From: Gammaproteobacteria bacterium HGW-Gammaproteobacteria-3
GTDB taxonomy: Bacteria > Pseudomonadota > Gammaproteobacteria > Methylococcales > Methylomonadaceae
Direction: 5' to 3'
Length of the DNA stretch: 64,000 nucleotides
Assembly: GCA_002843155.1 (NCBI GenBank)
Contig: PGZD01000005.1
Span: 1-64,000, forward strand
Of this stretch, positions 49,313-60,725 are shown one piece after another. The translations under genes and the position numbers were made by a program. How positions within the stretch are numbered: the stretch's first letter is position 1; each line of letters opens with the position of its first letter. The notes beneath the pieces are model-generated. The model did no database searches. It was not told the origin of the DNA and saw only the letters and a list, made by a program, of their open reading frames with translations.

Positions 49313-51241
49313 TTATACCGGAATTTTCGGAAACATGCTGTGACATTTAAAGCATGCCCTTATACACAAGTCCGTGGCGGCGAAGGTGTCGAGGTCGGTG
49401 TCGGTGGCTTCGCGGTAGTAGTCGGCCAAATTCAGAAAGCGTTTGGTGTTGTGGTAGGAGCTGAAATGCAGGGTGCCGTTGCGGTAGTGGCCGGTGAGTT
49501 TGTCTTGTAGCATCAAGCCGGGTTCTTCCAGCTTTTTGTAGGTATCGCCGCTGCCGATCAGAGTAAAACCGCGCTTGAGCAGCTTGCCGGCATCAAAAAC
49601 CTGAAAGTTGACGGTTTTAGTGGTGGCTGTCCAGGTACCGCTGAACAAGGTCTTGCCGAACTCTTCGTTGATGCGGGTGCCGCGCCCGATGATTTGCTTG
49701 AACTCGGTCATGGAGCCGATGTTGCTGTCGAGCACGATCAGCTTGCAGGTTTGGGCATCGACGCCGGTGGTCATCAGCTTGGAGGTGGTGGCAATCACTG
49801 GAAAACGCTCTTCCGGGTTGATGAAGTTGTCCAGTTCTCGCTTGCCTTCGTCGTTGTCGCCCGTGATCTGCATGACATACTTGGGATTCTGGGCCATCAG
49901 GTCGCTGTTGGCGTTAGCCAGTGCAGCCCGCATGCGTTGGGCATGGTCGATATCGACGCAGAAGACGATGGCTTTGTCGAAGCGATTGGTCTTGGTCAGG
50001 TATTCGGTGATCTTGCTGGCCACGGCTTCAGTGCGTTCGTCGATTACCAGGCTCTTGTCGTAATCCTTACGGTTGTAGATGAGATCATCCACCAGTTGGC
50101 CGCTCTTGTCGGTTTTGCCTGCCTCCGGTCGCCAGCCTTCCAGATCGACATTCAGGCCAACCCGCAATACCTTGTAGGGGGCGAGGAAACCGTCCTGTAT
50201 ACCCTGTTTGAGCGAGTAGGTATAAATGGGGTCGCCGAAGTATTCGGTGCTGGAAACCGTTTCGGTTTCCTTGGGTGTGGCGGTAAGGCCAATGTGGGTG
50301 GCAGTTTTAAAATAATCCAGAATTTCTCGCCAGGCACTGTCTTCCGAGGCGCTGCCACGGTGGCACTCGTCGATGACGATCAGATCGAAGAAGTCACGGC
50401 TGAATTCGCGATAAGCGTCCTTGTCTTCATCGTAGTTGGTCAGCCCTTGATACAGCGCCAGATAGATCTCATAGGATTTGTCGATCTTCTTCTGCTTTAT
50501 GACCGTCATTTTGTCTTTGAAATGACGGAAATCGCCGCGCCGGGTCTGGTCGATCAAGGCATTACGGTCGGCCAGAAACAGGATGCGCTTCTTGGCTCCG
50601 GCCTTCCAGAGGCGGTGGATAATCTGAAAGGCGGTATAGGTCTTTCCAGTGCCGGTGGCCATAGTCAGCAGAATGCGCTGCTGGCCTTTGGCAATAGCCT
50701 CTACCGTGCGGTTGATGGCGATTTGCTGGTAGTAACGCGGGCTGCGGTTGGTGCCGTCGAAGAAGTAATCCTGGGCACTGATGCGCTCGGCTTCTTGCGT
50801 GATGATGCCTTTGTAGCGTTTATATCGCTCCCAGAGTTGTTCTGGCGTTGGGAAGTCGTGCAGCGGAAGTTCGCGCTCGACACCGCCGCTTGCGGCGGTG
50901 CGGTCATGCTCATAGAAGCCATCGCCGTTGCTGCTGAATACAGTTGGTATGTCCAGGATGGTGGCGTAATCCAGCCCCTGCTGTATGCCTGCCATGACCG
51001 AATGCTTGTTGTCCTTGGCCTCAATGATGGCGACAGGGATATTGGGTTTGTAGTAAAGGATGTAATCCGCTCGCTTGCGCTTACCTCGGGTGGTGAGATT
51101 GCCCTTTACATAGATACGGCCATCGGTGAAGCCGACTTCCTCGCGGACTTGTTTCTGCATGTCCCAGCCCGCCTGTTCCAGCGCTGGCGTGATGAACTTG
51201 GTGCAGATGTCGCGTTCTGATAGTGCTTTTTTATGGGTCAT
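49313..51241 (-). CDS. type I restriction R subunit-like protein with an unusual tail
   Basis: 642 residues; HsdR relatives of this type have about 780-1000. Nuclease motif D59 and E74-x-K76 (IIEAKD) is present. The helicase is complete: Walker A ATGTGKT (195-202), DECH (291-294), GLTATPK, and motif [10 protein letters not shown] (516-523). After about residue 530 (INEEFGK) the expected helical EcoEI-type C-terminus is absent and a different 110-residue tail follows ([14 protein letters not shown]...[13 protein letters not shown]). No hsdM or hsdS is in the window, so restriction is unlikely. Probably a deletion product. Confidence 0.8.
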   Translation of the reverse strand: MTHKKALSERDICTKFITPALEQAGWDMQKQVREEVGFTDGRIYVKGNLTTRGKRKRADYILYYKPNIPVAIIEAKDNKHSVMAGIQQGLDYATILDIPTVFSSNGDGFYEHDRTAASGGVERELPLHDFPTPEQLWERYKRYKGIITQEAERISAQDYFFDGTNRSPRYYQQIAINRTVEAIAKGQQRILLTMATGTGKTYTAFQIIHRLWKAGAKKRILFLADRNALIDQTRRGDFRHFKDKMTVIKQKKIDKSYEIYLALYQGLTNYDEDKDAYREFSRDFFDLIVIDECHRGSASEDSAWREILDYFKTATHIGLTATPKETETVSSTEYFGDPIYTYSLKQGIQDGFLAPYKVLRVGLNVDLEGWRPEAGKTDKSGQLVDDLIYNRKDYDKSLVIDERTEAVASKITEYLTKTNRFDKAIVFCVDIDHAQRMRAALANANSDLMAQNPKYVMQITGDNDEGKRELDNFINPEERFPVIATTSKLMTTGVDAQTCKLIVLDSNIGSMTEFKQIIGRGTRINEEFGKTLFSGTWTATTKTVNFQVFDAGKLLKRGFTLIGSGDTYKKLEEPGLMLQDKLTGHYRNGTLHFSSYHNTKRFLNLADYYREATDTDLDTFAATDLCIRACFKCHSMFPKIPV

Positions 51242-51386
51242 TCGCTGGTCGGGTTGCTTTGATCTGCACAGGCTGGATTAGGCATATAACGTTTGCGCAC
51301 AAGGCGCGAGCTTGCTTGCCGCCGCCCCAAATTTTTCTGGCGTATAAATTAAAAATCATGCCGAATTTAACTTTATAGCACCCTTA

Positions 51387-52061
51387 TCATACCGACGCGG
51401 GATGCTCTATTTTACCATCGACGATACGAATCCGACGCCGGGCGCGTTCGCCGATAGCCGGGTCATGACTGATGATCATCAAGGTCACGCCTTGCCGGTT
51501 GAGGCTTTCCAGCAGTTCGATGATTTCCAGACCGGCTTTGCTGTCAAGGTTTCCGGTGGGTTCATCGGCCAGCAACAGCGGCGGTTGCATGATCATGGCG
51601 CGGGCGATGGCGACGCGCTGAAGCTGGCCGCCGGACAATTGCTCAGGGCGATGCCGGGCGCGTTCGGACAGATTGACAGAAGCCAGCGCCCGGGTCACTT
51701 TTTGCCGGCGTTGCCGAACATCCATACCGGCCAGAATCATGGGCATTTCGACATTCTCCGCCGCCGTCAAGCGTGGAATCAAATGAAAAAACTGGAACAC
51801 AAAGCCGATGTTTTCCCGTCGCACCCGGGCCAGTTGGTCGTCACTCAACTGTGTCACATCCTGTCCATTGAATGAATAAAAACCCGACGACGGCTGATCC
51901 AGCAAGGCAATGATATTCAGCAAGGTCGATTTACCGGAACCGGAAGGCCCCATGACCGAAACATATTCGCCCCGCTCCACCGTCAGATTGATGTCATCGA
52001 GCGCGTGCACGGTTTGTTCGCCCACCTGAAAGCTGCGGTGTATGCCACTGAGTTCAATCAT
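51387..52061 (-). CDS. ABC transporter ATP-binding protein (MacB/LolD type)
   Basis: 224 residues from ATG 52061. Walker A GPSGSGKST, Q-loop, signature LSGGQLQRVAIARA, Walker B LLLADEPTGNLD and H-loop are all intact. The family pairs with FtsX-like permeases in lipoprotein transport or efflux. Its start overlaps the adaptor gene's stop. The permease expected next is missing. Confidence 0.92.
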   Translation of the reverse strand: MIELSGIHRSFQVGEQTVHALDDINLTVERGEYVSVMGPSGSGKSTLLNIIALLDQPSSGFYSFNGQDVTQLSDDQLARVRRENIGFVFQFFHLIPRLTAAENVEMPMILAGMDVRQRRQKVTRALASVNLSERARHRPEQLSGGQLQRVAIARAMIMQPPLLLADEPTGNLDSKAGLEIIELLESLNRQGVTLMIISHDPAIGERARRRIRIVDGKIEHPASV

Positions 52062-53193
52062 GTTCAACTTCGACACGAGCGCCGGGAACCACACCTTCGC
52101 GGCCTGACGACAATACCACGCGATCGCCCGCCTTGAGCCCCGACAGCACTTCGGTAAAGTTCCAGTTGCCCAGTCCCGGTTTGAAAGTGCGCAGTGCCAG
52201 GACATTGTCAGGGCCGATCAATAACACCCGGTTATTTTCCATGATCGCCTCGGCAGGCAGACGCAGAGCCCTGTCTTTTTTCGCCAGGAGCACTTCAATG
52301 TCGGCGCTGTAGCCGGGTAACAATTCGGCCAAGTCGGAAGCTTCGCTCAATTTCACTTCGACTTCGACCGTGCGCGCCTGCTTTTCTTTTTCCAACACAT
52401 AAGGCGCGATGCGCGAAACTTTGCCGGAACAGCGCTTACCGGCAAAAGCGTCGAGCGTTACGCAAGCGGTCATGCCGGTTTTGATGTGGGCAGCATCGAC
52501 TTCATCGATCGGCGCGGCAACATAAAGGCAACTGAGATCGAGTAAATCAATCGCAGGAAGCGTTGGAATGCCGGGCGGCGAAGGCGTGATGAATTCGCCC
52601 AGTTCGGCGTTGATTTCAGCCACGGTGCCGTCAAACGGCGCTTTCAGCAGTGTGCGCTGCACCGCCGCCTCGGCGACGGCAAGGCTGGCGGTGCTGACTA
52701 GAACCGACGCCTCGGAAGCATGGCAAAAAGCCCGCTGCGCTTTGGCTTCGGTGACGGCTTTATCCACTTGGTCTTCCGAGGCATATTGATTGTGCTGTTG
52801 TAAGCGCGATAACCGCGAAGCTTCGCGTTCGGCGCCGCCGGCGCGCAGGCAAGCTTGCTCGGCGGTGGCGCGGTTGGCTTTGATTTGAGCTTTTTGTAAG
52901 GCGACTTGAGCCTGTAAGTCTTCATTCCAGACTTCCAGCAGCAATTGGTTTTGCCGGACTTTATCGCCTTCGCGCACATGCAGGCGGGCCACCTGGCCGC
53001 CGGTCGCGGGCGCAAGATAGGCGCGGCGACAGGCTTTGACAGTGCCGACGCGGGTGTTGGCGACAGTGGCGCTCACTTTGCCTGCGGCCACCGTGTAAGC
53101 TTTGACTTTGACCGCCTGCGGACGCTTTGAGTAGGTATAAAAGAGCGCGATAAAAGCCGCAACAGTCAACGCAAGAACTGTTTTGCGGATCAT
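52054..53193 (-). CDS. periplasmic adaptor (HlyD/MacA family)
   Basis: 379 residues. N-terminal signal/anchor (about 5-20), lipoyl-like halves ([17 protein letters not shown] and [13 protein letters not shown]) around a long helical hairpin, and beta-barrel domain toward the C-terminus. Its ATG overlaps the TGA of icd by the classic ATGA. Together with the ATPase it is two-thirds of an ABC exporter. It would need a permease and an outer-membrane channel supplied elsewhere. Confidence 0.88.
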   Translation of the reverse strand: MIRKTVLALTVAAFIALFYTYSKRPQAVKVKAYTVAAGKVSATVANTRVGTVKACRRAYLAPATGGQVARLHVREGDKVRQNQLLLEVWNEDLQAQVALQKAQIKANRATAEQACLRAGGAEREASRLSRLQQHNQYASEDQVDKAVTEAKAQRAFCHASEASVLVSTASLAVAEAAVQRTLLKAPFDGTVAEINAELGEFITPSPPGIPTLPAIDLLDLSCLYVAAPIDEVDAAHIKTGMTACVTLDAFAGKRCSGKVSRIAPYVLEKEKQARTVEVEVKLSEASDLAELLPGYSADIEVLLAKKDRALRLPAEAIMENNRVLLIGPDNVLALRTFKPGLGNWNFTEVLSGLKAGDRVVLSSGREGVVPGARVEVEHD

Positions 53194-54419
53194 CCGGGCA
53201 GGCTTTTTTCCAGATTATTACGCAAGGTATCGAGAAAGTTTTCTGTCGTTAAATACTGTGCCTCAGTCAAGGCGTCGCCATAAATACAGAGGGCCAGGTC
53301 TTTGGTCATGGAACCTGCTTCGACGGTATCGACGCAGACTTTTTCCAGGGTTTGGCAAAATTCAAGTAAAGCTTCGTTGCCATCGAGTTTGCTTCTAAAC
53401 GCCAAGCCCCGGGTCCAGGCGAAAATCGAGGCAATGGGATTGGTGGAGGTTTTTTGGCCTTGTTGGTGCATACGATAATGCCGGGTCACCGTGCCGTGGG
53501 CAGCTTCGGCTTCCATGGTTTTGCCGTCGGGCGTAATCAATGTCGATGTCATTAAGCCCAATGAACCGAAACCTTGGGCGACGGTGTCCGATTGCACGTC
53601 GCCATCGTAGTTTTTACAAGCCCAGACAAAGGCGCCACTCCATTTCAGCGCCGAAGCGACCATGTCGTCGATCAGTTTATGTTCGTAGTTGATGCCTTGG
53701 GCGGCGAATTTATCTTTATATTCATCCTGATAAATCGCCTCGAAAATATCCTTGAAACGGCCGTCGTAGTGCTTGAGGATGGTGTTTTTGGTTGAAAGGT
53801 ACAACGGCCAGCCCCGGTCGAGGGCGACATTGAAACAGCTTCGGGCAAAACCGCTGATCGATTCATCGGTGTTGTACATGGCCAGCGCCACGCCGTTTCC
53901 TTCGAACCGGTAGACTTCATAGCTTTGCTCCGCGCCGCCGTCGTCCGGTGTGAAGCTGATGCGTAACTTGCCTTTGCCCTGCGTGACAAAATCGGTGGCG
54001 CGGTATTGGTCGCCGAAGGCGTGACGGCCTATGCAGATGGGCTTAGTCCAGTTGGGCACGAGGCGCGGCACGTTGCTGCAAATGATCGGCTCACGAAAAA
54101 CCGTGCCATCAAGGATATTACGAATCGTGCCGTTAGGCGATTTGTACATTCTCTTTAAATTGAACTCTTTGACCCGGGTTTCATCCGGCGTGATGGTCGC
54201 GCATTTGATGCCGACACCGTATTTTTTGATGGCGTGGGCGGCGTCGATAGTGATTTGGTCGTCGCTGGCATCGCGCGCCTGAATACTCAAATCAAAATAC
54301 TCGATGGGCAAATCCAGATAAGGCAAAATCAATTCCTGTTTGATGAAATGCCAGATGATTCGGGTCATTTCATCGCCATCCAGCTCAACCACAGGTGATT
54401 TAACGGATATTTTTTTCAT
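53190..54419 (-). CDS. icd: NADP-dependent isocitrate dehydrogenase
   Basis: 409 residues of the dimeric, eukaryote-like type, not the E. coli type. It has [29 protein letters not shown] and the AHGTVTRHY block with the adenine-binding Arg typical of NADP forms. Oxidises isocitrate to 2-oxoglutarate in the TCA cycle. Overlaps the next gene by four bases, an odd coupling to a transport adaptor. Confidence 0.95.
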   Translation of the reverse strand: MKKISVKSPVVELDGDEMTRIIWHFIKQELILPYLDLPIEYFDLSIQARDASDDQITIDAAHAIKKYGVGIKCATITPDETRVKEFNLKRMYKSPNGTIRNILDGTVFREPIICSNVPRLVPNWTKPICIGRHAFGDQYRATDFVTQGKGKLRISFTPDDGGAEQSYEVYRFEGNGVALAMYNTDESISGFARSCFNVALDRGWPLYLSTKNTILKHYDGRFKDIFEAIYQDEYKDKFAAQGINYEHKLIDDMVASALKWSGAFVWACKNYDGDVQSDTVAQGFGSLGLMTSTLITPDGKTMEAEAAHGTVTRHYRMHQQGQKTSTNPIASIFAWTRGLAFRSKLDGNEALLEFCQTLEKVCVDTVEAGSMTKDLALCIYGDALTEAQYLTTENFLDTLRNNLEKSLPG

Positions 54420-54454
54420 GCTGCGCTCCAGGTTTTTAAGGATTCATGCGTGTA

Positions 54455-54528
54455 GGGTGGATAAGCTTAGCCGCATCCACCTTTTAGGCCAAGCGGGCTA
54501 TGGTGGAGCGCAAAGCGCTTATCCACCC
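54455..54528. repeat. REP-like palindromic repeat
   Basis: Perfect 12-bp arms GGGTGGATAAGC (54455-54466) and GCTTATCCACCC (54517-54528) enclose 50 bases with an inner CATCCACC/GGTGG pair. Such repeats are scattered in many proteobacterial genomes. Lies between icd and gatB. Confidence 0.65.
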
Positions 54529-54579
54529 AACAGACGGCATCATCGGGTTGCTGTGGCTTGCCGGTAAAAACCCGGAGCC

Positions 54580-56019
54580 TTATCCTTTTAACTTGGCTTT
54601 CAGCAGCTTATTGACTTCACCGGGGCTGGCCTGGCCTTGTGTCGCCTTCATGACCTGACCCACGAAAAAACCGAAAACCTTGTCCTTGCCGCTCCGGTAT
54701 TGCTCAACCTGGCCCGCATTGTCGGCGATAATTTTATCGATGATAGCCTCGATGGCGCCGCTGTCGGTTATTTGTTTCAAGCCTTCGCGTTCGATGATGG
54801 CATCGGCGGTGTCAGGGCTTTGCCAGAGCGCCTCGAACACCCGCTTGGCGATTTTTCCAGACAGCGTGTTGTCGGCGATACGTTTGAGCAAGCCGCCCAG
54901 GCGCTCATAATCCACCGGCGACCGGCTGATGTCCAGACCCGCTTTATTGAGCGCGCCCAGCAAATCTCCGGTTACCCAGTTGCAGGCCAATTTCGCTTCG
55001 CCACCGCTGGCTTTGACCAGAGCTTCGTAATAATCGGCCAGTTGCCGCGATGCGGTCAGTGTGGCTGCGGTTTCATCGTCCTGTCCGTAGTGTGTTTTGA
55101 AACGCTGTTTTTTGGCGTCCGGCAATTCCGGCAACATGGCTTTGACTTCTTCCTTGAAGGCTTCTTCGATCACCACCGGCAGCAAATCGGGATCGGGGAA
55201 ATAGCGATAATCGTTGGCTTCTTCCTTGCCGCGCATGGATCGGGTTTCATCTTTCATCGAATCGTAGAGCCGGGTTTCCTGCACCACCTTGCCGCCGCTT
55301 TCGATGACTTCGATCTGGCGTTCGATTTCGTAATTGATCGCTTTTTCAACAAATTTGAACGAGTTGATGTTTTTGATTTCGGCGCGGGTGCCGAATTCGG
55401 CCTGGCCTCTGGGTCGTACCGACACGTTGGCGTCGCAGCGAAACGAGCCTTCCTGCATATTGCCGTCGCATATTTCCAGGTAGCGCACCAGTTCGTGCAC
55501 TTTGCGCATGTAGGCTACCGCCTCGTCGGCCGAGCGCATATCCGGCTCCGACACGATTTCCAGCAGCGGGGTTCCGGCGCGGTTCAAGTCGATTCCGGTC
55601 AAGCCGTGAAAATCTTCGTGCAAGGATTTACCTGCATCTTCTTCCAGGTGGGCGCGGGTCACGCCAATGCGTTTTTTGACGCCGTCCACTTCAATATCGA
55701 CATGCCCGGGACCGACGATCGGCAATTCGAACTGGCTGATTTGATAGCCTTTGGGTAAATCCGGATAAAAATAGTTCTTGCGGGCAAATACCGAGTAAGG
55801 CCCGATAGCAGCGTCAATCGCCAGACCGAATTTAACGGCCATGCGCACGGCTTCCCGGTTCAGCACCGGCAATACACCGGGCAAGCCCAAGTCCACGGAG
55901 CAAGCCTGGGTATTGGGCGCGGCGCCATAGGCCGTTGCCGCGCCCGAGAAAATTTTGGATTTTGTGGCGAGTTGGGCGTGAATTTCCAACCCGATGACGG
56001 TTTCCCATGCGGCGTTCAT
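54580..56019 (-). CDS. gatB: Asp/Glu-tRNA amidotransferase subunit B
   Basis: 479 residues, usual length. Kinase-like domain ([12 protein letters not shown] and [17 protein letters not shown] motifs) plus the helical YqeY-type tail (about 330-479). Phosphorylates the misacylated Glu-/Asp-tRNA and binds the tRNA. Third gene of gatC-gatA-gatB, 89 bases after gatA. Confidence 0.96.
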   Translation of the reverse strand: MNAAWETVIGLEIHAQLATKSKIFSGAATAYGAAPNTQACSVDLGLPGVLPVLNREAVRMAVKFGLAIDAAIGPYSVFARKNYFYPDLPKGYQISQFELPIVGPGHVDIEVDGVKKRIGVTRAHLEEDAGKSLHEDFHGLTGIDLNRAGTPLLEIVSEPDMRSADEAVAYMRKVHELVRYLEICDGNMQEGSFRCDANVSVRPRGQAEFGTRAEIKNINSFKFVEKAINYEIERQIEVIESGGKVVQETRLYDSMKDETRSMRGKEEANDYRYFPDPDLLPVVIEEAFKEEVKAMLPELPDAKKQRFKTHYGQDDETAATLTASRQLADYYEALVKASGGEAKLACNWVTGDLLGALNKAGLDISRSPVDYERLGGLLKRIADNTLSGKIAKRVFEALWQSPDTADAIIEREGLKQITDSGAIEAIIDKIIADNAGQVEQYRSGKDKVFGFFVGQVMKATQGQASPGEVNKLLKAKLKG

Positions 56020-56108
56020 AAAAGCATTCCTTAAAGGTTATTCGGCGAAAATGTCGGCTAAATCGATTGCCGTTACAGCTAATCGGTTATTGACGCCATG
56101 ATGGCCTT

Positions 56109-57560
56109 TTAATCAAAACCTTCGGGCGTTTGAAGGTGCCAATCGGTGACTTGCTGGTATTGATGGGCGCTGCTCAACAGGCGCCCTTCGGCAAAATAAT
56201 CGCCGATAATCTGCAAACCGACCGGCTTGCCGTCAACAAAGCCCGCCGGGATCGACAGCGCGGGCAGCCCTGCCAGATTGACGGCGATAGTATAAATATC
56301 GGACAAATACATCTGAATCGGATCGCCGGTTTTTTCACCCTGGCCGAAAGCCGTGCTGGGTGATACGGGGCCCATCAACACATCGACTTCGGTGAGCGCG
56401 GCTTTAAAATCTTCGGTGATCAACCGGCGCACTTTTTGTGCTTTCAGATAATAAGCATCGTAATAACCGGCCGACAAGGCATAAGTGCCGATCAAAATTC
56501 GGCGTTTGACTTCCTTGCCGAAAGCTTCGCCGCGCGAACGGGTGTAGAGGTCGGTCAAATCAGCCGGATTTTCGCAGCGATAACCAAAGCGCACACCGTC
56601 AAAACGAGATAGATTGGCCGAACATTCAGCCGGTGCGATAACGTAGTAAGCCGGTATCGCATACTGCAAATGCGGCATGGAGACGGATTTGACCTGTGCG
56701 CCCAGTTTTTGAAATTGATCGATGGCGGCATCGAGTGCCTGGGCGATATCGCTGTTCAGACCGGTGCCGAAAAACTCTTCAGGCAGGCCGATTTTAAGAC
56801 CGTCCAGCGGCTTGTTCAGCTCCGCCAGATAATCCGGGACGGGTTGTTCGACACTGGTCGAGTCCTTGTCATCGAAGCCTGCCATGGTTTGCAGCATGAT
56901 GGCGGCATCTTCGGCGCTACGCGTCATTGGCCCGCCCTGATCCAGACTGGACGCATAAGCGATCATGCCATAGCGGGAAACCCGTCCGTAGGTTGGTTTC
57001 AGGCCGGTAATGCCGCACAAGGCGGCGGGCTGGCGAATCGAGCCGCCGGTATCGGTGCCTGTGGCAGCCGCACAAAGCCTCGCGGCAACGGCGGCGGCTG
57101 AACCGCCGGAAGAGCCTCCCGGCACGGCGGCGGTATGCCAGGGGTTTTGCACCGGCCCGTAATAACTGGTTTCATTGGACGAACCCATGGCAAACTCGTC
57201 CATATTCGATTTACCCAGCGTGACGGCGCCGGCGGCATGGAATTTTTCGATCACTGTCGCATTATAAGGCGCGATAAAATTATCCAGCATTTTAGAGCCG
57301 CAGGAAGTTTTGACGCCTTTGGTGCAGAAAATGTCTTTATGGATAACAGGAATCCCGGTCAATAACCCGGCCTGTCCTGCCGCCCGCATGTCATCGGCCG
57401 CTTGCGCCTGCATCAGTGCCTGATCGGCAGTGACGGTAATCAGGCTGTTGAGCGCTTGATGCTGTTCGATTCTTTTCAGATAAGCCTGAGTCAACTCAAC
57501 GCTGGAAAATTCACCCGTGCGCAGGCTGCTTGCCAACTCGGCGATTGTGCAGTTATGCAT
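56109..57560 (-). CDS. gatA: Asp/Glu-tRNA amidotransferase subunit A
   Basis: 483 residues from ATG 57560 (a TTG two codons earlier is open). Amidase-family catalytic site: KDIFCTKG with Lys, and [16 protein letters not shown] with the Ser pair. Provides ammonia from glutamine for Gln-tRNA or Asn-tRNA formation. Between gatC (35 bases) and gatB. Confidence 0.96.
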   Translation of the reverse strand: MHNCTIAELASSLRTGEFSSVELTQAYLKRIEQHQALNSLITVTADQALMQAQAADDMRAAGQAGLLTGIPVIHKDIFCTKGVKTSCGSKMLDNFIAPYNATVIEKFHAAGAVTLGKSNMDEFAMGSSNETSYYGPVQNPWHTAAVPGGSSGGSAAAVAARLCAAATGTDTGGSIRQPAALCGITGLKPTYGRVSRYGMIAYASSLDQGGPMTRSAEDAAIMLQTMAGFDDKDSTSVEQPVPDYLAELNKPLDGLKIGLPEEFFGTGLNSDIAQALDAAIDQFQKLGAQVKSVSMPHLQYAIPAYYVIAPAECSANLSRFDGVRFGYRCENPADLTDLYTRSRGEAFGKEVKRRILIGTYALSAGYYDAYYLKAQKVRRLITEDFKAALTEVDVLMGPVSPSTAFGQGEKTGDPIQMYLSDIYTIAVNLAGLPALSIPAGFVDGKPVGLQIIGDYFAEGRLLSSAHQYQQVTDWHLQTPEGFD

Positions 57561-57595
57561 GGCCAATAATGTCTCTCACTAAAATTTTTTTAATC

Positions 57596-57883
57596 TTATT
57601 CGATTACCTTGGGAACCAGATAAAGCCCCGCTTCCACCTGGGGCGCTATCGCTTGAAAAACCCGGCGCTGATCGCTTTCGGTCACGGTATCCGCCCGCAG
57701 TCTTTGCACTTGATCCATAGGATGCGCCATAGGTGTCACCGCGTCGGTATCGAGCGCATTCATTTGCGTCATTAAATCGAGGATTCCGGATAAATCTTGC
57801 GTATAATCATCGATATCCCGGGTATCGATGCCCAGGCGCGCCAAATGGGCAATTTTTTTTACCGTGTCGGCCGTTAATGACAT
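57596..57883 (-). CDS. gatC: Asp/Glu-tRNA amidotransferase subunit C
   Basis: 95 residues from ATG 57883, preceded by GGAG; the earlier start would add nine non-conserved residues. Family pattern VKKIAHLARLGI, LSGILDLMTQMNALDTD, VTPMAHP and LR-D. Joins GatA to GatB. First gene of gatCAB, divergent from mreB. Confidence 0.94.
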   Translation of the reverse strand: MSLTADTVKKIAHLARLGIDTRDIDDYTQDLSGILDLMTQMNALDTDAVTPMAHPMDQVQRLRADTVTESDQRRVFQAIAPQVEAGLYLVPKVIE

Positions 57884-57918
57884 TTTAAACTCCATTGTTA
57901 TCAATTCCATAAATATAA

Positions 57919-59037
<1,119 letters not shown>

Positions 59038-59350
59038 TTCGCTAACCCAGCCGTAACAATTTATAATCCTAAGATATTGAAAAGTGTGTAAAAATAAATT
59101 TTACAGCACTATTCAAAGTTAACTTCGGCATGATTTTTAATTCTTTTATTTCAATACCATAGATCGCAGGCACTACATTTGTTAAAGCTGGGCTAACAAG
59201 TCGTGATACCGCGACCGCTCCGGCAGCGACTTATACTTGGCATGGGTATGATTAGCGGGTGCGCGTTGATTTTATCCGCAAGTCAAGCGTCGAATTTACC
59301 CGGTGTGAGTCGTTACAGTCATTGGAAAAAACTATTCGAGGCACAAGACT
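59038..59350. other. mreB-mreC intergenic region
   Basis: 313 bp, AT-rich. Contains the weak hairpin TGTAAAA-ATAAA-TTTTACA (59087-59105), which may trim or pause the mreB transcript. A GTG frame from 59203 shows no family features. Probably an mreCD promoter region, but no boxes are convincing. Confidence 0.5.
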
Positions 59351-60235
59351 ATCAATCTTTTATTTGCCACCGGCCCTTCCATCAATACACGTCTGTTAGT
59401 TGCCGTTCTGTTGTCCATCGCGTTTTTGGCTGTCGAACACAAAAGCACGCATCTGGATCGGCTGCGCGACGCATTATCCGTTCCGGTCTATCTTGTGCAA
59501 CGTCTGATCGACTGGCCGCTGCATGAAGCGAAGGAAGCTGTCGAGACAATAAAGTCGCTGTATGCGATAAAAGAAGAAAACCAGCGCCTGAAACAGGAGC
59601 AATTGATCTATAAAACACAATTGCTCAAATTTTCCGCCGTGGAACAAGAGAATATCCGCTTGCGGGCGTTATTGGAAAAATCCTTTGAACTCGGCGAACA
59701 GGTTCTGGTAGCGGAATTGCTGTCGGTCAACCTGGCGCCTTTTGAGCATGTGGTCGTGGTCAATAAAGGATCACGTTTCGGTGTGCATCCCAAACAGCCG
59801 GTACTGGATGCTTACGGCGTGGTAGGTCAGGTATTCAGGGCCTTGCCTTTAAGCTCCGAAATCATGCTGATCACCGACCCGAGCCACGCCATCCCGGTTC
59901 AGATAAACCGTAACGGCTTGCGCACCATTGCCATAGGCAGCGGCCAGATCAATCGCTTGAGCCTGCCTTATTTACCCAACAATGCCGATATAAAAATCGG
60001 CGACTTGTTGATTACTTCCGGTCTCGGCGGTACTTTTTCGCAAGGCTATCCGGTCGCGGTCGTCGATGAAATTACCCGCCAGCCCAACAAACCGTTTGCC
60101 GAAATTTATGCAACACCCAAAGCGCAGCTCAACAGAAGCCGCGAATTATTAATCGTCTGGAGCAGCGAAGCGGCAATACCGCTGATTCCATTACAATCTG
60201 AAACCGAAACAGCCGTCGAAAACCATGTCCGATAA
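59351..60235 (+). CDS. mreC: rod shape-determining protein MreC, non-standard start
   Basis: 294 residues if the ATC at 59351 is the start. The conserved N-terminus NLLFATGPSINTRLLVAVLLSI, a cytoplasmic stub plus membrane helix, is present only upstream of the first ordinary start (TTG 59411). No ATG or GTG precedes it in frame back to the TGA at 59306. A GAGG (59338-59341) stands nine bases before the ATC. The rest, coiled coil (about 60-100) and two beta domains ending at KAQLNRSRELLIVW, is normal. Periplasmic scaffold of the elongasome; overlaps mreD by 11 bases. Confidence 0.8.
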   Translation: MNLLFATGPSINTRLLVAVLLSIAFLAVEHKSTHLDRLRDALSVPVYLVQRLIDWPLHEAKEAVETIKSLYAIKEENQRLKQEQLIYKTQLLKFSAVEQENIRLRALLEKSFELGEQVLVAELLSVNLAPFEHVVVVNKGSRFGVHPKQPVLDAYGVVGQVFRALPLSSEIMLITDPSHAIPVQINRNGLRTIAIGSGQINRLSLPYLPNNADIKIGDLLITSGLGGTFSQGYPVAVVDEITRQPNKPFAEIYATPKAQLNRSRELLIVWSSEAAIPLIPLQSETETAVENHVR

Positions 60236-60710
60236 TAGCCCTTTCGGCATGGGCCGCTATCTGTTTTCCATTATTACCGCTATGGCCCTCTCTATAGCAC
60301 CCTGGCCGCAGACCATCAGCGCATTCAATCCGGACTGGATACTGCTGGTGTTAATTTACTGGAGTCTTGCCGTGCCCGAACGGGTGGGCATTTTCAATGG
60401 CTGGATCATAGGTTTGTTTACCGACGTGCTGACCGGCAGAATGCTGGGCCAACACGCCCTGACCTATTCGCTGGTCGTCTATCTGTGTTTCAAGCTGCAT
60501 AAGCGCTTGCGCCAATACACCTTGCTGCAACAGGGTCTGTTCATCTTTTGTTGTCTGTTTTTGTCGCAATTGATTATTTTCTGGATTGAAAACACCCAAA
60601 GCACAACACACTTCCATATCTATTTTTGGTTTCCGATCATCACCGGCACTTTCTGTTGGCCGATGGTTTATTTCTTAACCAGGTTATTGCGACTTTACCG
60701 GCGTTTTTGA
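60225..60710 (+). CDS. mreD: rod shape-determining protein MreD
   Basis: 161 residues, five or six membrane helices, starting at ATG 60225 inside the end of mreC. Short family motifs include PDWILLVLIYWSLA and GLFTDVLTG near the middle. Integral membrane part of the MreBCD complex; translationally coupled to mreC. Confidence 0.93.
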   Translation: MSDNSPFGMGRYLFSIITAMALSIAPWPQTISAFNPDWILLVLIYWSLAVPERVGIFNGWIIGLFTDVLTGRMLGQHALTYSLVVYLCFKLHKRLRQYTLLQQGLFIFCCLFLSQLIIFWIENTQSTTHFHIYFWFPIITGTFCWPMVYFLTRLLRLYRRF

Positions 60711-60725
60711 TAAAAAACTCAAGCC

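Noticed and set aside
49694-51220. 508-codon open frame on the plus strand
   Set aside because: It is antisense to hsdR, which has full helicase and nuclease motifs; the antisense protein has no family features.
54637-55758. 373-codon open frame opposite gatB
   Set aside because: Shadow of gatB caused by codon bias; composition is Phe/His-rich without motifs.
59203-59526. GTG-started open frame before mreC
   Set aside because: Overlaps the real mreC frame and has no recognisable features.
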